Shown piece by piece: positions 17,521-25,793 of a DNA stretch of 64,000 nucleotides. The notes beneath the pieces were generated by a model. The model was given only the letters and a program-made list of their open reading frames with translations. It was not told the origin of the DNA and ran no database searches. Every line of letters starts with the position of its first letter. The first letter of the stretch is position 1. A program made the position numbers and the translations under genes. The stretch comes from Paenibacillus sp. (GTDB taxonomy: Bacteria; Bacillota; Bacilli; Paenibacillales; YIM-B00363): positions 186,001 through 250,000 of the forward strand of contig NZ_DASQNA010000008.1 of NCBI RefSeq assembly GCF_035645195.1. The letters run 5' to 3'.

Positions 17521-19299
17521 ATGAGAAAAAAAGCGGCAAAGACGCTTGCCGTCCCCATGATGGCCGCGGCGCTGATGCTTTCGGCCTGCACGAACAACGG
17601 CGCGGGGTCGAACGAAGGCGGGACGAACCCGGAGCCGTCCGCGGCGAATCAAGGCGGGGAGCAGAGCGCGAGCGAAGGAACGAAAGAGGAGCTCGTCACG
17701 CTGCGGGTTCTCGTCATGGAAACCGGCACCAAATGGAACAAATATCCCGACAGCGCCGTCGCGAAAGATATCGCGGAGAAGATCGGCGTCAAAATCGAGT
17801 ATGTCGAAGCGGACGAGAACAAGTTTAACGTGCTGCTCGCCGGCGGCGACCTGCCGGATATCGTCCGAGCGGACGTCAACAAGTTCGAGAAGCAGCTGAT
17901 CGAAGGCGACTTGATCATCCCGATGGACGATATGCTCGCGGAGCACGGCAAAGACATTACGGCGAACATCGGCACGGTCGTTGAATACAGCAAGAAAAAC
18001 TGGAGCAACGATACAGGCAAGCTGTACTTCCTGCCGCCGCAGGTGCAGCCGAAGCCGGGCACGGCGATCTCGCCTATTACGATCGGACCGACGATTCGTT
18101 GGGATTGGTATAAGGAAATCGGCGCGCCGGAAATCAACACGATGGACGATCTGCTGAACGCCGTCGAACAAATCGTCAAAAATCATCCGAAGACCGAAGA
18201 CGGCAAGCCCGTATACGGCGTCTCGATGTGGCAGGATTGGGGCCTCTGGCCGTATTTGATCCCGCCGATTACGTTCACGGAGTTGACCGGCGTGACGAGC
18301 GATCTGACGGCGACGACGGTTGGCGGAAGCAAATTCATCAGCACGCTGACGGACGAATCGTCGAACTTCTGGACGGCGATGGAATTCTACAACAAAGCGC
18401 ATCGCCGGGGGCTCCTCGATCCGGACTCCCTCACGATGAAAAACAACGACTACATGGCGAAGGCGACGGCCGGCCAAATCGTCGTCGGTCCGGCGACGTG
18501 GGCGATGGGCGATTTCAACGCGCAGCATCCGGAAGGCGACCAAGGGTACATCGTCGTGCCGGCAGGCAAACTGGCTTGGACCGGCGGCGTCAATCCGCTC
18601 GGCTGGCAGGACAAAACGTACGCGATTTCGAAGAGCTCGAAGCATCCGGAGAAGGCGATGCAGTTCTTGAACTACATCTATTCCTACGAAGGCGCAAGAA
18701 CGATGTACAACGGCGTGGAAGGCACTCACTGGACGATGGTGGACGGCAAACCGACGCTCACCGAGGAGACGCTCGCGCTCAAAGCGAAGGGCGGCACCGA
18801 CTTCGAAGCGTCCGCGCTGTCGCTCGATCGCAACCTGATCGGTCTCGGCAACGCCGTCATTAATGCGAACGACAATCAGCCTGTCGACCTGTTCACGTCG
18901 GAAGAGGCGCTCGCGAAGGCGGCGACGCCGCTCGAGAAAGATTTCGCGGCGCACTACGGCGCGGAATACTCCGGTCAAGTGTTCAAGAAGCTGATCGAAG
19001 AAGGCAAGCTGAACACGTGGACGACGTGGATGAACGGCATGTCCGACGACGAGATCCTAAAGCGGAACACCGTGCCGGGCGTCACGCTCACGGAAGAACA
19101 AAAGAAAACGGAAGCGGCGCTCAAAGAGCTTGCGGCTCGCCAAGCGGCGAAGATCATCCTGTCCAAGGACGAAGCGGAGTTCGAGAAGAACAAGCAGGAA
19201 GCGATCGAGGCGTTCAAGAAAGGCGGCGCGGAAGAATTCACGAAATTCTACAACGAGGAAGTCGCCAAGCTTCGCGCGGCGCACGGATTGACCGACTAA
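17521..19299 (+). CDS. Sugar-binding lipoprotein of the ABC importer (LplA-like)
   Basis: 592 residues: lipoprotein signal with lipobox LSAC (cysteine about residue 23), a Gly/Asn/Glu-rich linker, then a large type II substrate-binding fold (LAGGDLPDIVRADVNKFEKQ, FLPPQVQPKPGTAISP, NGVEGTHWTMVDGKPTLTEE). The length and these segments fit the long LplA/YtcQ group of binding proteins found with YesM/YesN kinases. GGGAGGG lies 8 nt before the ATG. It captures an oligosaccharide outside the membrane and hands it to the two permeases just upstream; the cytosolic glycosidase follows, so the ligand is probably its substrate. Confidence 0.94.
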   Translation: MRKKAAKTLAVPMMAAALMLSACTNNGAGSNEGGTNPEPSAANQGGEQSASEGTKEELVTLRVLVMETGTKWNKYPDSAVAKDIAEKIGVKIEYVEADENKFNVLLAGGDLPDIVRADVNKFEKQLIEGDLIIPMDDMLAEHGKDITANIGTVVEYSKKNWSNDTGKLYFLPPQVQPKPGTAISPITIGPTIRWDWYKEIGAPEINTMDDLLNAVEQIVKNHPKTEDGKPVYGVSMWQDWGLWPYLIPPITFTELTGVTSDLTATTVGGSKFISTLTDESSNFWTAMEFYNKAHRRGLLDPDSLTMKNNDYMAKATAGQIVVGPATWAMGDFNAQHPEGDQGYIVVPAGKLAWTGGVNPLGWQDKTYAISKSSKHPEKAMQFLNYIYSYEGARTMYNGVEGTHWTMVDGKPTLTEETLALKAKGGTDFEASALSLDRNLIGLGNAVINANDNQPVDLFTSEEALAKAATPLEKDFAAHYGAEYSGQVFKKLIEEGKLNTWTTWMNGMSDDEILKRNTVPGVTLTEEQKKTEAALKELAARQAAKIILSKDEAEFEKNKQEAIEAFKKGGAEEFTKFYNEEVAKLRAAHGLTD

Positions 19300-19319
19300 T
19301 CTCCGCCGCAAGGCCGAAT

Positions 19320-19357
19320 CAACGAGCCAAAGCCAATCGACTTTGGCTCGTTTTTTC
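19320..19357 (+). terminator. Terminator after the ABC transporter operon
   Basis: AACGAGCCAAAG / CTTTGGCTCGTT stem with an 8-base loop and a run of six T. The downstream glycosidase is therefore partly uncoupled from transporter expression. Confidence 0.93.
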
Positions 19358-19406
19358 GTCCTGATCAGGGAAATTCAAGCGAAATAGGGAAAGGGAGGAA
19401 GTTCGA

Positions 19407-20999
19407 TTGACGCATGGGAACGTAACGACGGCGAAGGTGCGCGTCGATGGTAGCCGCGTGCTGCACGACGATTTTCTCGGGGTCGGGGTGAACGTCATTC
19501 CGGTCGCGTTCATGGCGAACAACGCGGCGCACGGGTACGAAGAAGCGCATTGGGAGATCGACCGCCAACGCATCGCGGCGCTGCGCCCGAAGGTGGCGCG
19601 CGTGTGGTTCCAGGTCGACTGGATGGAGCCCGAGAAGGGCGTATACGATTGGGAGCGTCCGCAGATGCAGGCGTTCCGCGCGTATTTGGACGCGTTCCGG
19701 GAGGCGGGCACCGAAGTCGAGCTCAATTTCGGCTGGAAGGTCGGGCGGGACATTCAGGAGTGGTTCGCCATCGAGGGGTGCGAAGGCCGGATCAGCGCGC
19801 CGCGCGATCTTGCGGCGTTCGCGGCTTCGTGCTCCGCCGCGCTGCGCGAGCTGATCGACCGCCGAGGGTACGACAATATCAAATACGTCGCCTTCTACAA
19901 CGAGCCGAACGGCCATTGGGATTTCGACGCCCCCGGGGACCCGCGGGAATATTACGCGAATATGCTGCGGACGGTGCACGAGAGGCTCGTCGCGGACGGC
20001 TTGCGGGAGCGGGTTCGCATTTGGGGACCTGAAGAGGTCGACATGACGTGGGCGCTGTATATGAAGGATCATGCGGACGAATGGATCGATGAATATACGT
20101 TCCATATTTACGGCGGCTCGTACGACGATTTGAGCGGCCAGATCGCGAAGCGGCGGGACTACGTCGCGCCGAAGCCGGTCGGCATGACCGAGTTCGGCTG
20201 GCCGCATCCGGAAGAGAGCGGATGGGATGCGGGCTACGCCAACTACGTCATTCAAGCGGCGAACGAGGGGCTGCACTCGGCGCTCATCTGGCAATTGAAC
20301 GGCGTCCGCTGCGAGGACCCGGACGAAGGCGTGAACACGAACGGCGTCTTCACGCTGTGGGACTCCGTCGCGGACGGCCTTGCGCCGAACCGCAGCTTCT
20401 ACGTCGCCTCGCTGCTGATGCGCTACATCCCGCCGCACAGCCAGGTGCTCGCGACGAGCGCGTCGTCGCCGGACGTCCGCGCTAGCGCGTTCCGATCGGC
20501 GGAGGGCGACGTGACGGTCGTCGTGGAGTGCAAGGACGGCGCCCGCGGCGTCGAGCTCGAGTTCGCGAACGCGCCGGTCGGGAAGACGTTCCATAAGTTC
20601 GTCTACACGGACGGGATCGCGCCCGAAGACAACGCGCTGCTGCCCGCTTGCGCGGGCCGGTTCGACGCGGAAGCGGGCGGCTTCGCGGACGAGGCGCCGG
20701 CCGGCGCCGGCTACGCGGTCGCGGTGTATACGACGCTGTCGCCGCTGACGCAGGTGGAGGTGACGCCCGCGCGGTCGTCGGCGGTCGCCGGGCGGACAGT
20801 GGCCCTCTCCGCGCGCGTCATCGACGGCGAGGGCGGCGTCCGCTGGAGCGTCGTCGGGGAAGGGAACGGCACGATCGACGCGGAGGGACGGTACGCGGCA
20901 CCCGAGGGCATCGCAGCGCCGAGGCTCGTCGCGGTCAAGGCGGAGAGCGCGTCCGGCTCGGCCGGGTGCGGCGTTGCGCTGATCACGGTGCTGCCGTAA
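19407..20999 (+). CDS. Cytosolic clan GH-A type glycoside hydrolase with C-terminal Ig-like domain
   Basis: 530 residues without a signal peptide. Residues about 10-420 form a (beta/alpha)8 glycosidase of the GH39/GH5/GH30-like clan A type: KVARVWFQVDW, probable acid/base E166 in FYNEPNG, and probable nucleophile E262 in GMTEFGW. Residues about 445-530 form a Big_2-like Ig module (TQVEVTPARSSAVAGRTVAL). The TTG start has AAGGGAGGAA 6 nt upstream. A clear paralogue is at 25794-30335, where the same core carries a signal peptide and extra modules. The position after an oligosaccharide importer suggests that it cleaves imported products. The exact GH family and linkage are not certain. Confidence 0.85.
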   Translation: MTHGNVTTAKVRVDGSRVLHDDFLGVGVNVIPVAFMANNAAHGYEEAHWEIDRQRIAALRPKVARVWFQVDWMEPEKGVYDWERPQMQAFRAYLDAFREAGTEVELNFGWKVGRDIQEWFAIEGCEGRISAPRDLAAFAASCSAALRELIDRRGYDNIKYVAFYNEPNGHWDFDAPGDPREYYANMLRTVHERLVADGLRERVRIWGPEEVDMTWALYMKDHADEWIDEYTFHIYGGSYDDLSGQIAKRRDYVAPKPVGMTEFGWPHPEESGWDAGYANYVIQAANEGLHSALIWQLNGVRCEDPDEGVNTNGVFTLWDSVADGLAPNRSFYVASLLMRYIPPHSQVLATSASSPDVRASAFRSAEGDVTVVVECKDGARGVELEFANAPVGKTFHKFVYTDGIAPEDNALLPACAGRFDAEAGGFADEAPAGAGYAVAVYTTLSPLTQVEVTPARSSAVAGRTVALSARVIDGEGGVRWSVVGEGNGTIDAEGRYAAPEGIAAPRLVAVKAESASGSAGCGVALITVLP

Positions 21000-21052
21000 C
21001 CGCGGGCCGCGGTACTTCCGCGGGGAGCGGCTTATCGGACGGCAAGGGGGAG

Positions 21053-21481
21053 TTGAAAATCTATACTTATTTGAACGAAGAGCGGATCGAGGAGGAAATC
21101 GACGAGGCGGAGCCGTCCGACGAAGGCGAAGCGCTGCTTCATAGGGTCGACGCGGCGATTCGCCGGTTGGACGTGGCCGAAGCGTCGATCAAAAGCGTGG
21201 CGAGGGTGCTGGATATGAACGCAGCGTATTTGGGGCGCTTGTTCAAAGCGAAATGCGGCGCATCCTTGAAGGACTATATCGCACGCGAACGGATGGAGAC
21301 GGCGAAGCGGCTGCTGCGGGAAACCGATTGGAAGGTGTACGAGATCGCCCGGCGCGTCGGATACTTGGAGGTCGATATGTTTTACAAACGGTTCAAGTTG
21401 TACACAGGCGTCAGCGCCAATCGATTCCGGGCGGAGGTTAGAGCCCGAGAAGAGGGAATGCGATGCCGCGCCAGCCGTTGA
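21053..21481 (+). CDS. Short AraC-type HTH protein, probable remnant of a larger regulator
   Basis: About 142 residues, nearly all of it an AraC double helix-turn-helix: SIKSVARVLDMNAAYLGRLF, KDYIARERMETAKRLLRETD, and IARRVGYLEVDMFYKRFKLY before TGVSANRFR. YesN-type regulators end this way, but the receiver and middle parts are missing, and the assumed TTG start is almost touching its GGGGG element. At the 3' end the sequence runs straight into the broken RCC1 gene on the other strand. It could still make a small DNA-binding protein, but a deletion remnant is at least as likely. Confidence 0.55.
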   Translation: MKIYTYLNEERIEEEIDEAEPSDEGEALLHRVDAAIRRLDVAEASIKSVARVLDMNAAYLGRLFKAKCGASLKDYIARERMETAKRLLRETDWKVYEIARRVGYLEVDMFYKRFKLYTGVSANRFRAEVRAREEGMRCRASR

Positions 21482-21780
21482 CGTCGCATTGGCCATATCG
21501 GTTATCGCCCGCGGCCGTGCCGTCCGAGACTAGACCGACTGGATGAGCGCAGCCCGCCGCAACCGCCGCGATTTTGCGCCAGCCGCTTACCTCGCAATAA
21601 CCATATGTGTTATCCCCCATAGCCATCACCGCGCTTCCGAGGTGAGCCGACCGTCTGACGATAACCGCAAGCTATGGCGGCTTTAGACCGTCGGTTCACC
21701 TGTAACGACGTTTCCATCGGTGCGAAGGTATCCATGGACTGCCCCTTGATCTTACCCGTATATATTCGTCGCCGGCAACG
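21438..21780 (-). pseudogene. Decayed RCC1-repeat gene
   Basis: The minus strand encodes GDNTYGYCEVSGWRKIAAVA, then AGCAHPVGLVSDGT and AAGDNRYGQCDVNGW, the typical repeat of bacterial RCC1/BLIP-II-like beta-propeller proteins. Upstream on the same strand further repeat pieces occur in other frames (GYLRTDGNVVTGEPT, SKAAIACGYRQTVG, then TSE), showing at least two frameshifts and a stop. About two and a half repeats remain; an intact propeller needs about seven. The fragment ends after GWRGIAF and abuts the AraC remnant, so the junction near 21440-21460 looks like a recombination or deletion point. Confidence 0.75.
21640..21701. repeat. Imperfect inverted repeat inside the RCC1 remnant
   Basis: A 19-base arm starting AGGTGAGCCGACCGTCT pairs with a later arm reading AGACCGTCGGTTCACCT, with two mismatches and a loop of about 24 bases. 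It lies within the decayed gene; it could be a by-product of repeat sequence or a hairpin that promoted rearrangement. Confidence 0.5.
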
Positions 21781-21922
21781 AACCTTGTTCGAATAAAAGG
21801 ATCGCCCTGCAAATCAGCCGGCTTGGAACGGTAGGGGGAGTTTGTACGTCTTACTTGTTAACATACTTAATCGGAAAAGGCGGTTCATAAGACACATGGG
21901 AGAACGAAAAGGGGATATGCAC

Positions 21923-22795
21923 ATGAACGAAAAGGAAATAATCGGCTTGCTTATTGAATCTGGATTAGGCGCTTTTGAGAATCAGATTCGTCCGCTCATC
22001 TTTCCGTCGTTCCAACTACATTTGCAACCGGAGTCAGATGACGCGATTCCCCTCGGCGCAAGTAAAGTCGGAGGGGCTCCAGACCTTCCGGACAACCTCG
22101 CATGGCCGAAATGGCGGGGCTACGAACAGTCGTTTATCGCCCAAATCAATCTCGCCGAAATTCCTTTACCGTCGCCGCTGCCTTCAAGAGGGTTGTTATC
22201 CTTTTTTTACGCCCTAGGTGCCATGTACGAGGAGGACGAAGACTTTTATACCGACCCCAAAACATGTCGAGTCGTCTTCACAAGCGCTGAAGATTTGGTG
22301 CGGCTTCAACGTACATCGGTACCTGTAGAGCTTGCTTCGGAGTCCATCATGAGACCGAACCGGATTTCGTTCGCGCCTCGTTTATGTGTTCCGACTTCGG
22401 AATCTGCGTATTTGGAAAGCATCGGATTAAGCTATGGAGCAGAAGGCTACGAGACATACTGGAGCGTCTTCCTTGAGCAGTTTCGCGAGCGGTGGCAACC
22501 TGACGAGTACATCCATCGCTTGCTTGGACACCCGGATCAAATACAGGGCGATATGCAAATTCACTGCGAGACGCTCGCTAAGGGACTATCGTGGGAGGAC
22601 TTAAGAAAAGCTGATGTCAGAAGGCAAGTTATAGAGTCCGCCGTAAAGTGGCGGCTATTGCTGCAGATCGATTCCGAGGAGGATAAGATTGGTAACATGT
22701 TCGGCGATGTCGGAAGGCTATACTTTTGGATTCACGAGAATGATCTTAAGTCCGAGCGTTTTGACCGCGTTATTTGCGAAATGCAATGCGGTTGA
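21923..22795 (+). CDS. YwqG/DUF1963 family protein
   Basis: 290 residues with the marks of DUF1963 (YwqG): GASKVGGAPDLPDNLAWPKW, then FIAQINLAEIP, RGLLSFFYALG, the LLGHPDQIQGDMQ block and RLLLQIDSEE, ending GDVGRLYFWIHENDL. Members are cytosolic and often stand near contact-dependent or polymorphic toxin genes as likely immunity or adaptor proteins, but the function is unproven. The start at 21923 is set by AAAGGGG about 8 nt upstream. Codon use is AT-richer than the flanking operons, in line with a transferred island. Confidence 0.88.
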   Translation: MNEKEIIGLLIESGLGAFENQIRPLIFPSFQLHLQPESDDAIPLGASKVGGAPDLPDNLAWPKWRGYEQSFIAQINLAEIPLPSPLPSRGLLSFFYALGAMYEEDEDFYTDPKTCRVVFTSAEDLVRLQRTSVPVELASESIMRPNRISFAPRLCVPTSESAYLESIGLSYGAEGYETYWSVFLEQFRERWQPDEYIHRLLGHPDQIQGDMQIHCETLAKGLSWEDLRKADVRRQVIESAVKWRLLLQIDSEEDKIGNMFGDVGRLYFWIHENDLKSERFDRVICEMQCG

Positions 22796-22859
22796 CCACT
22801 CGCCCATCTTATGCCGAAACGTCCATTACAAGTCAGGCAATGGTCGGAGAAGGGAGGGC

Positions 22860-23486
22860 AATGAGATCGAGAATTATTGGAATCACAATACAGCTTTTCA
22901 CGGAGAGTTAGTGGCCGACGCAAAGCTGCGCGGCGGACGGGTATTGGACATTGGGTGCGGCGATGGATTGCTGCTTCAACGCCTTGCGCCTTATGCCCAA
23001 GAAGTCGTGGGAATTGACCCTGACAAGGAAACCATTTTGCGAGCGCAAGCAAGACTTGCTGCGGTTACGAACGTGTCGTTCATCACCGGCGACTTCTTGG
23101 AGATGCCAGTTCCGTCTTTACATGAACGGTTTTCTACGGTCATCTGTGTAGCGACGTTACATCATATGGATTTGAGAAGCGCTTTGGACAAAATGGGCCA
23201 AGTTCTAGCGCCCGGCGGGCGGCTCTTGATCGTCGGATTAGCGGCTGACAAGTCTATTATCGATCTTGTAATCGCAGGAGTTGTTCTTGTACCGATCCGT
23301 CTCATGGATCGACTGCATGGCGGGATGCAAGATCCGGGCGTCCGAATGGCAGAGCCTAAAGAATCGTTAACTGAGATTCGCCAAGCGGCCCATGACATAT
23401 TGCCGGGAGCGACAATCCGACGGCGCTTCTATTACCGGTATTCCTTAGTGTGGGATAAGCCGAAGAGCGGTAACGAACCGCGCTAG
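22860..23486 (+). CDS. Class I SAM-dependent methyltransferase, start codon missing
   Basis: The frame encodes a complete small methyltransferase fold: IENYWNHNTAFHGELV, motif I VLDIGCGDG, motif II VVGIDPD, then ITGDFLEMP, VATLHHMD and VLAPGGRLLIVG. However, no ATG, GTG or TTG lies in frame near the expected start; the frame runs on into the end of the ywqG gene. An ATG at 22861 with GGGAGGG just before it is one frame off, so a small indel right after the start codon is likely. This is either a sequencing error or an early decay. The substrate is unknown. Confidence 0.65.
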   Translation, partial: NEIENYWNHNTAFHGELVADAKLRGGRVLDIGCGDGLLLQRLAPYAQEVVGIDPDKETILRAQARLAAVTNVSFITGDFLEMPVPSLHERFSTVICVATLHHMDLRSALDKMGQVLAPGGRLLIVGLAADKSIIDLVIAGVVLVPIRLMDRLHGGMQDPGVRMAEPKESLTEIRQAAHDILPGATIRRRFYYRYSLVWDKPKSGNEPR

Positions 23487-23551
23487 GCGATCACTATTTC
23501 GTCATGCTGCTAAAGCAACCGAGCAGCGTAAGGAATGGGGCATGTGCCAAG

Positions 23552-23998
23552 ATGACAATCATAAGGAAAGTGTTAATGACTGTATTTACGGCTTACGTGG
23601 TATTTTTGTTGGCGTCTTTTTTGTTCAAGGTGCCAATAAGCAAGTATTTGGTTGAGAGGCAACTATCCTCTTACTTGAACCAGGTGATTGAGCGGGATCC
23701 GGATGTCGCCTCAGAATTTTATCTGAGTCACACCGATCTAGCAACGATCGCACAACACGTGAAGGAAGGCGGATTCGAACTCCAATCGTTTAAGAACGTG
23801 GAGGGGGAATACGACGATGGGTGCGTATGTACAGGACATGTCGATTTAACTTTCGACAATGGTGGAGAAGCATTAACGGTTCGAGCAGTCTTTACGACCG
23901 GATCTCCTAGACAAGTTTGTGCTATTACGCCGTCAGGTCAAGAAGATATACCCGTTTTGACTAAATGGAATAAGTTTGCATGCGGAGGCGATTTTTGA
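23552..23998 (+). CDS. Hypothetical membrane-anchored protein
   Basis: 148 residues with one N-terminal membrane helix (VLMTVFTAYVVFLLASFLF, about 8-26) and a soluble part of about 120 residues with two cysteines in a CVC motif and others near the C-terminus (QVCAITP, FACGGDF). I do not recognise a family. The ATG at 23552 has AAGGAATGGGG further upstream than ideal. It stands in the AT-richer island, 65 nt after the methyltransferase frame. Confidence 0.55.
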   Translation: MTIIRKVLMTVFTAYVVFLLASFLFKVPISKYLVERQLSSYLNQVIERDPDVASEFYLSHTDLATIAQHVKEGGFELQSFKNVEGEYDDGCVCTGHVDLTFDNGGEALTVRAVFTTGSPRQVCAITPSGQEDIPVLTKWNKFACGGDF

Positions 23999-24015
23999 CG
24001 AGAGGGGAATAGCAT

Positions 24016-24249
24016 ATGGGAGATGGGACGATCTACAGTACAGAATATGTGCTCAATGATCCCGATGAGAACTTAGCCGCATATTTCGAAGATGATCGCT
24101 TCCGCCCTGGAAAGGTGTTCGAGCTCGGCTGTGGTCCCGTCCGGAATGCCATTTATCTTGCGGCACGCGGCTGCACTGTGGATTATTTTCGATTTTCATC
24201 GGAGTCAAACCAATGGGTTATACGTTTTACTTTGGTAAAACCTAAGTAA
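24016..24249 (+). pseudogene. Methyltransferase N-terminal fragment, cut off after motif I
   Basis: The first ~55 residues are the start of a class I methyltransferase (IYSTEYVLNDPDENLAAYFE, then KVFELGCGPVRNAIYLAARG and CTVD). Immediately after 'TVD' the frame becomes the reverse complement of the 3' end of the gene on the other strand (24183-24725), so the remaining ~150 residues are missing. The RBS (AGAGGGG) and start are intact. The break near 24180 is a clean deletion junction. Confidence 0.8.
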
Positions 24250-24725
24250 CTATATCGGATCGTCACCTCCTGAATCGGCTCTTTGTCGTACCGAACGATG
24301 ACTCCGTAATGGATAGGCGTAAGCTTCTTCGAATTCATCTTACCAGCAAAAATCGTTTGCATGTCTGTAGCGGATAGTTGCGGCCGGATCGATGCGGCAT
24401 TCAAGTCCATAACTTTCGTATTCGGGTCTGTCTCCGCTCCCAAAAATTGCACAAGGCGGCTTGAGTTAAAAGTGATGCCGAGTTGAACGTGATCCGGTAT
24501 CGCCGCACCATTCACCTTTACGCTTTGCAATTTGATATCCGACTTACTTCTATTTACAACTTGAATACTATACACTTTATTGCCGTTCGGGTCCGTATAT
24601 ATGGTCAAACCGTTACTGATTAATGGATCTGAGCGTAGATACCAGATGATAGTTGCTGTCACGAGAAGGATCATCAAAGCTCCAACCATGAGCAGCAGTC
24701 GATAGAAACGAATAGATTTTCTCAA
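24183..24725 (-). CDS. Hypothetical membrane-anchored protein
   Basis: 180 residues from TTG 24725, chosen because AAGGAG lies 8 nt upstream (the GTG at 24734 touches it). One N-terminal membrane helix (LLLMVGALMILLVTATIIWY, about 9-28) and an extracytoplasmic beta-rich part (LTIYTDPNGNKVYSIQVVNR, SVKVNGAAIPDHVQLGITF). I do not recognise the family. The 3' end abuts the truncated methyltransferase, and the last residues could have been altered by that junction. Confidence 0.6.
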   Translation of the reverse strand: MRKSIRFYRLLLMVGALMILLVTATIIWYLRSDPLISNGLTIYTDPNGNKVYSIQVVNRSKSDIKLQSVKVNGAAIPDHVQLGITFNSSRLVQFLGAETDPNTKVMDLNAASIRPQLSATDMQTIFAGKMNSKKLTPIHYGVIVRYDKEPIQEVTIRYSYLGFTKVKRITHWFDSDENRK

Positions 24726-24817
24726 ATAAGGCACTCCTTACATATTACCTCGCTTCGTATATACCGTATTTTTCCCCGAACTGTGTTATTCCGCCCCCCG
24801 AGGCATGGCCATAATAT

Positions 24818-25288
24818 TCAGTTAGTTATAAAACCATTAAACAACCAATGACCATCTTTACGGATAAAACTCATATAAAATGTGCTATGTGTGTCATCAA
24901 AGAAATGAGCAAAGCCTATTTGAAATTTTGTATCCGATTCAAGATAAGTCGAACTCCAATATTCGAGATTGCTTAAATTCACATTTTCAAGAAAATTAAC
25001 AGAGTTATCGTTGAAGTGTATTGTATCTTCTTCTCGACTAACCGTTACCCCCGGAGCTGAAACCGACTCCAGGTAATCGTAATCCTTGCGCTCCATCGCA
25101 TATATAATCTTAAAGGAAAGATTCATAGTTTCTCTAAGATCCATCATGAATGTGTCACTCGGTCTTTCATCTAGTTGAGCAAGCGGTTCCCCGGCCTGAT
25201 CCTCGTTATTTTGATCTACAGTAGAGTTAATTCCCGAACAAGCAACCATGAATAACAATGGGCATATTAACAAAAAAACCTTTGACAT
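24818..25288 (-). CDS. Small hypothetical lipoprotein
   Basis: 156 residues: signal peptide with lipobox MVAC (cysteine about residue 17), a short polar linker, and a compact domain (TMNLSFKIIYAMERKDYDYL, then FQIGFAHFFDDTHSTFYMSF) that ends GHWLFNGFITN, a closing pattern seen in NTF2-like or DUF4829-like secreted domains. GGGAGG is 5 nt before the ATG. The DNA is clearly AT-rich compared with both flanks. Function unknown. Confidence 0.65.
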   Translation of the reverse strand: MSKVFLLICPLLFMVACSGINSTVDQNNEDQAGEPLAQLDERPSDTFMMDLRETMNLSFKIIYAMERKDYDYLESVSAPGVTVSREEDTIHFNDNSVNFLENVNLSNLEYWSSTYLESDTKFQIGFAHFFDDTHSTFYMSFIRKDGHWLFNGFITN

Positions 25289-25375
25289 AGTCGCCTCCCA
25301 GTATTATGTAATATTCTATCATTTCACCATAAATTCATAAATGGTTAGGGTGAAAACGGATGCCGTAGTGATTTT

Positions 25376-25489
25376 ATGGGGAAATGGATTTCTTTAGATT
25401 ATAAAGGGTTAAGCGAGCAGGAAGTGAAACAGGCATTTGAGTCGTTAGGTTTTCAAGTATCCTGGGTCACAAGACAAGGTATTATCTAA
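25376..25489 (+). pseudogene. 37-codon fragment resembling a PASTA-like motif
   Basis: ATG at 25376 opens a 37-codon frame containing LDYKGLSEQEVKQAFESLGF, a pattern like the first half of a PASTA domain (penicillin-binding protein and Ser/Thr kinase associated). There is no RBS and no second half, so it is most likely a leftover gene piece. Confidence 0.3.
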
Positions 25490-25529
25490 AGTTTTAGCGC
25501 ATTTGCCGGGGGAAATCCAACACTTCAGC

Positions 25530-25552
25530 CACTCCAAGGAGTGGTTTTTTTA
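25530..25552 (+). terminator. Rho-independent terminator in the island
   Basis: CCACTCC-AA-GGAGTGG followed by seven T. It isolates the secreted glycosidase gene from read-through out of the island. Confidence 0.85.
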
Positions 25553-25776
25553 GTTTGATAAGACTCATTTGAACGACGCCGCGAACTTGTTCAAGTTGCC
25601 CAAATATTTTTCAACCCGCCGCGCCGGCGAATCGGTAAACAATTCAATCGTTTCCTAAGATCCTTCAAACTGGAAGCGGTTACGAGACGGTACGATGAGA
25701 GCGGGGAGGTGAAGGGGAATCGCAATCCGCAAGATCCGGAAACAACGGTCGAGCCACACCATTTTTCCAAAGAAAA
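25553..25776 (+). pseudogene. Non-functional coding remnant upstream of the secreted glycosidase
   Basis: Two overlapping frames without starts look like old coding DNA. One reads LNDAANLFKLPKYFSTRRAG, similar to the segment before the transmembrane end of bacteriocin-type ABC exporters; another is open for about 70 codons up to TGA 25776 (FNRFLRSFKLEAVTRRYDES). Neither is a gene as it stands. The promoter of the glycosidase gene should be in or near this stretch, but I see no good hexamers. Confidence 0.3.
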
Positions 25777-25793
25777 GGGATGATTAAGGAGAA

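Larger units (their letters stand above)
21438..25776. other. AT-richer island of small and broken genes between two paralogous glycosidases
   Basis: From the AraC remnant to just before 25794 the base composition becomes visibly AT-richer and the genes become short, with changing strands, missing starts and cut ends. At least four of the nine coding units here are broken. The flanks (19407-20999 and 25794-27510) are paralogues of each other. No transposase, integrase or target duplication is visible. Confidence 0.6.

Noticed and set aside
21640-21701. Insertion sequence end or terminator
   Set aside because: The inverted repeat is imperfect, has no T-run, no transposase is near, and the arms fall within RCC1 coding repeats.
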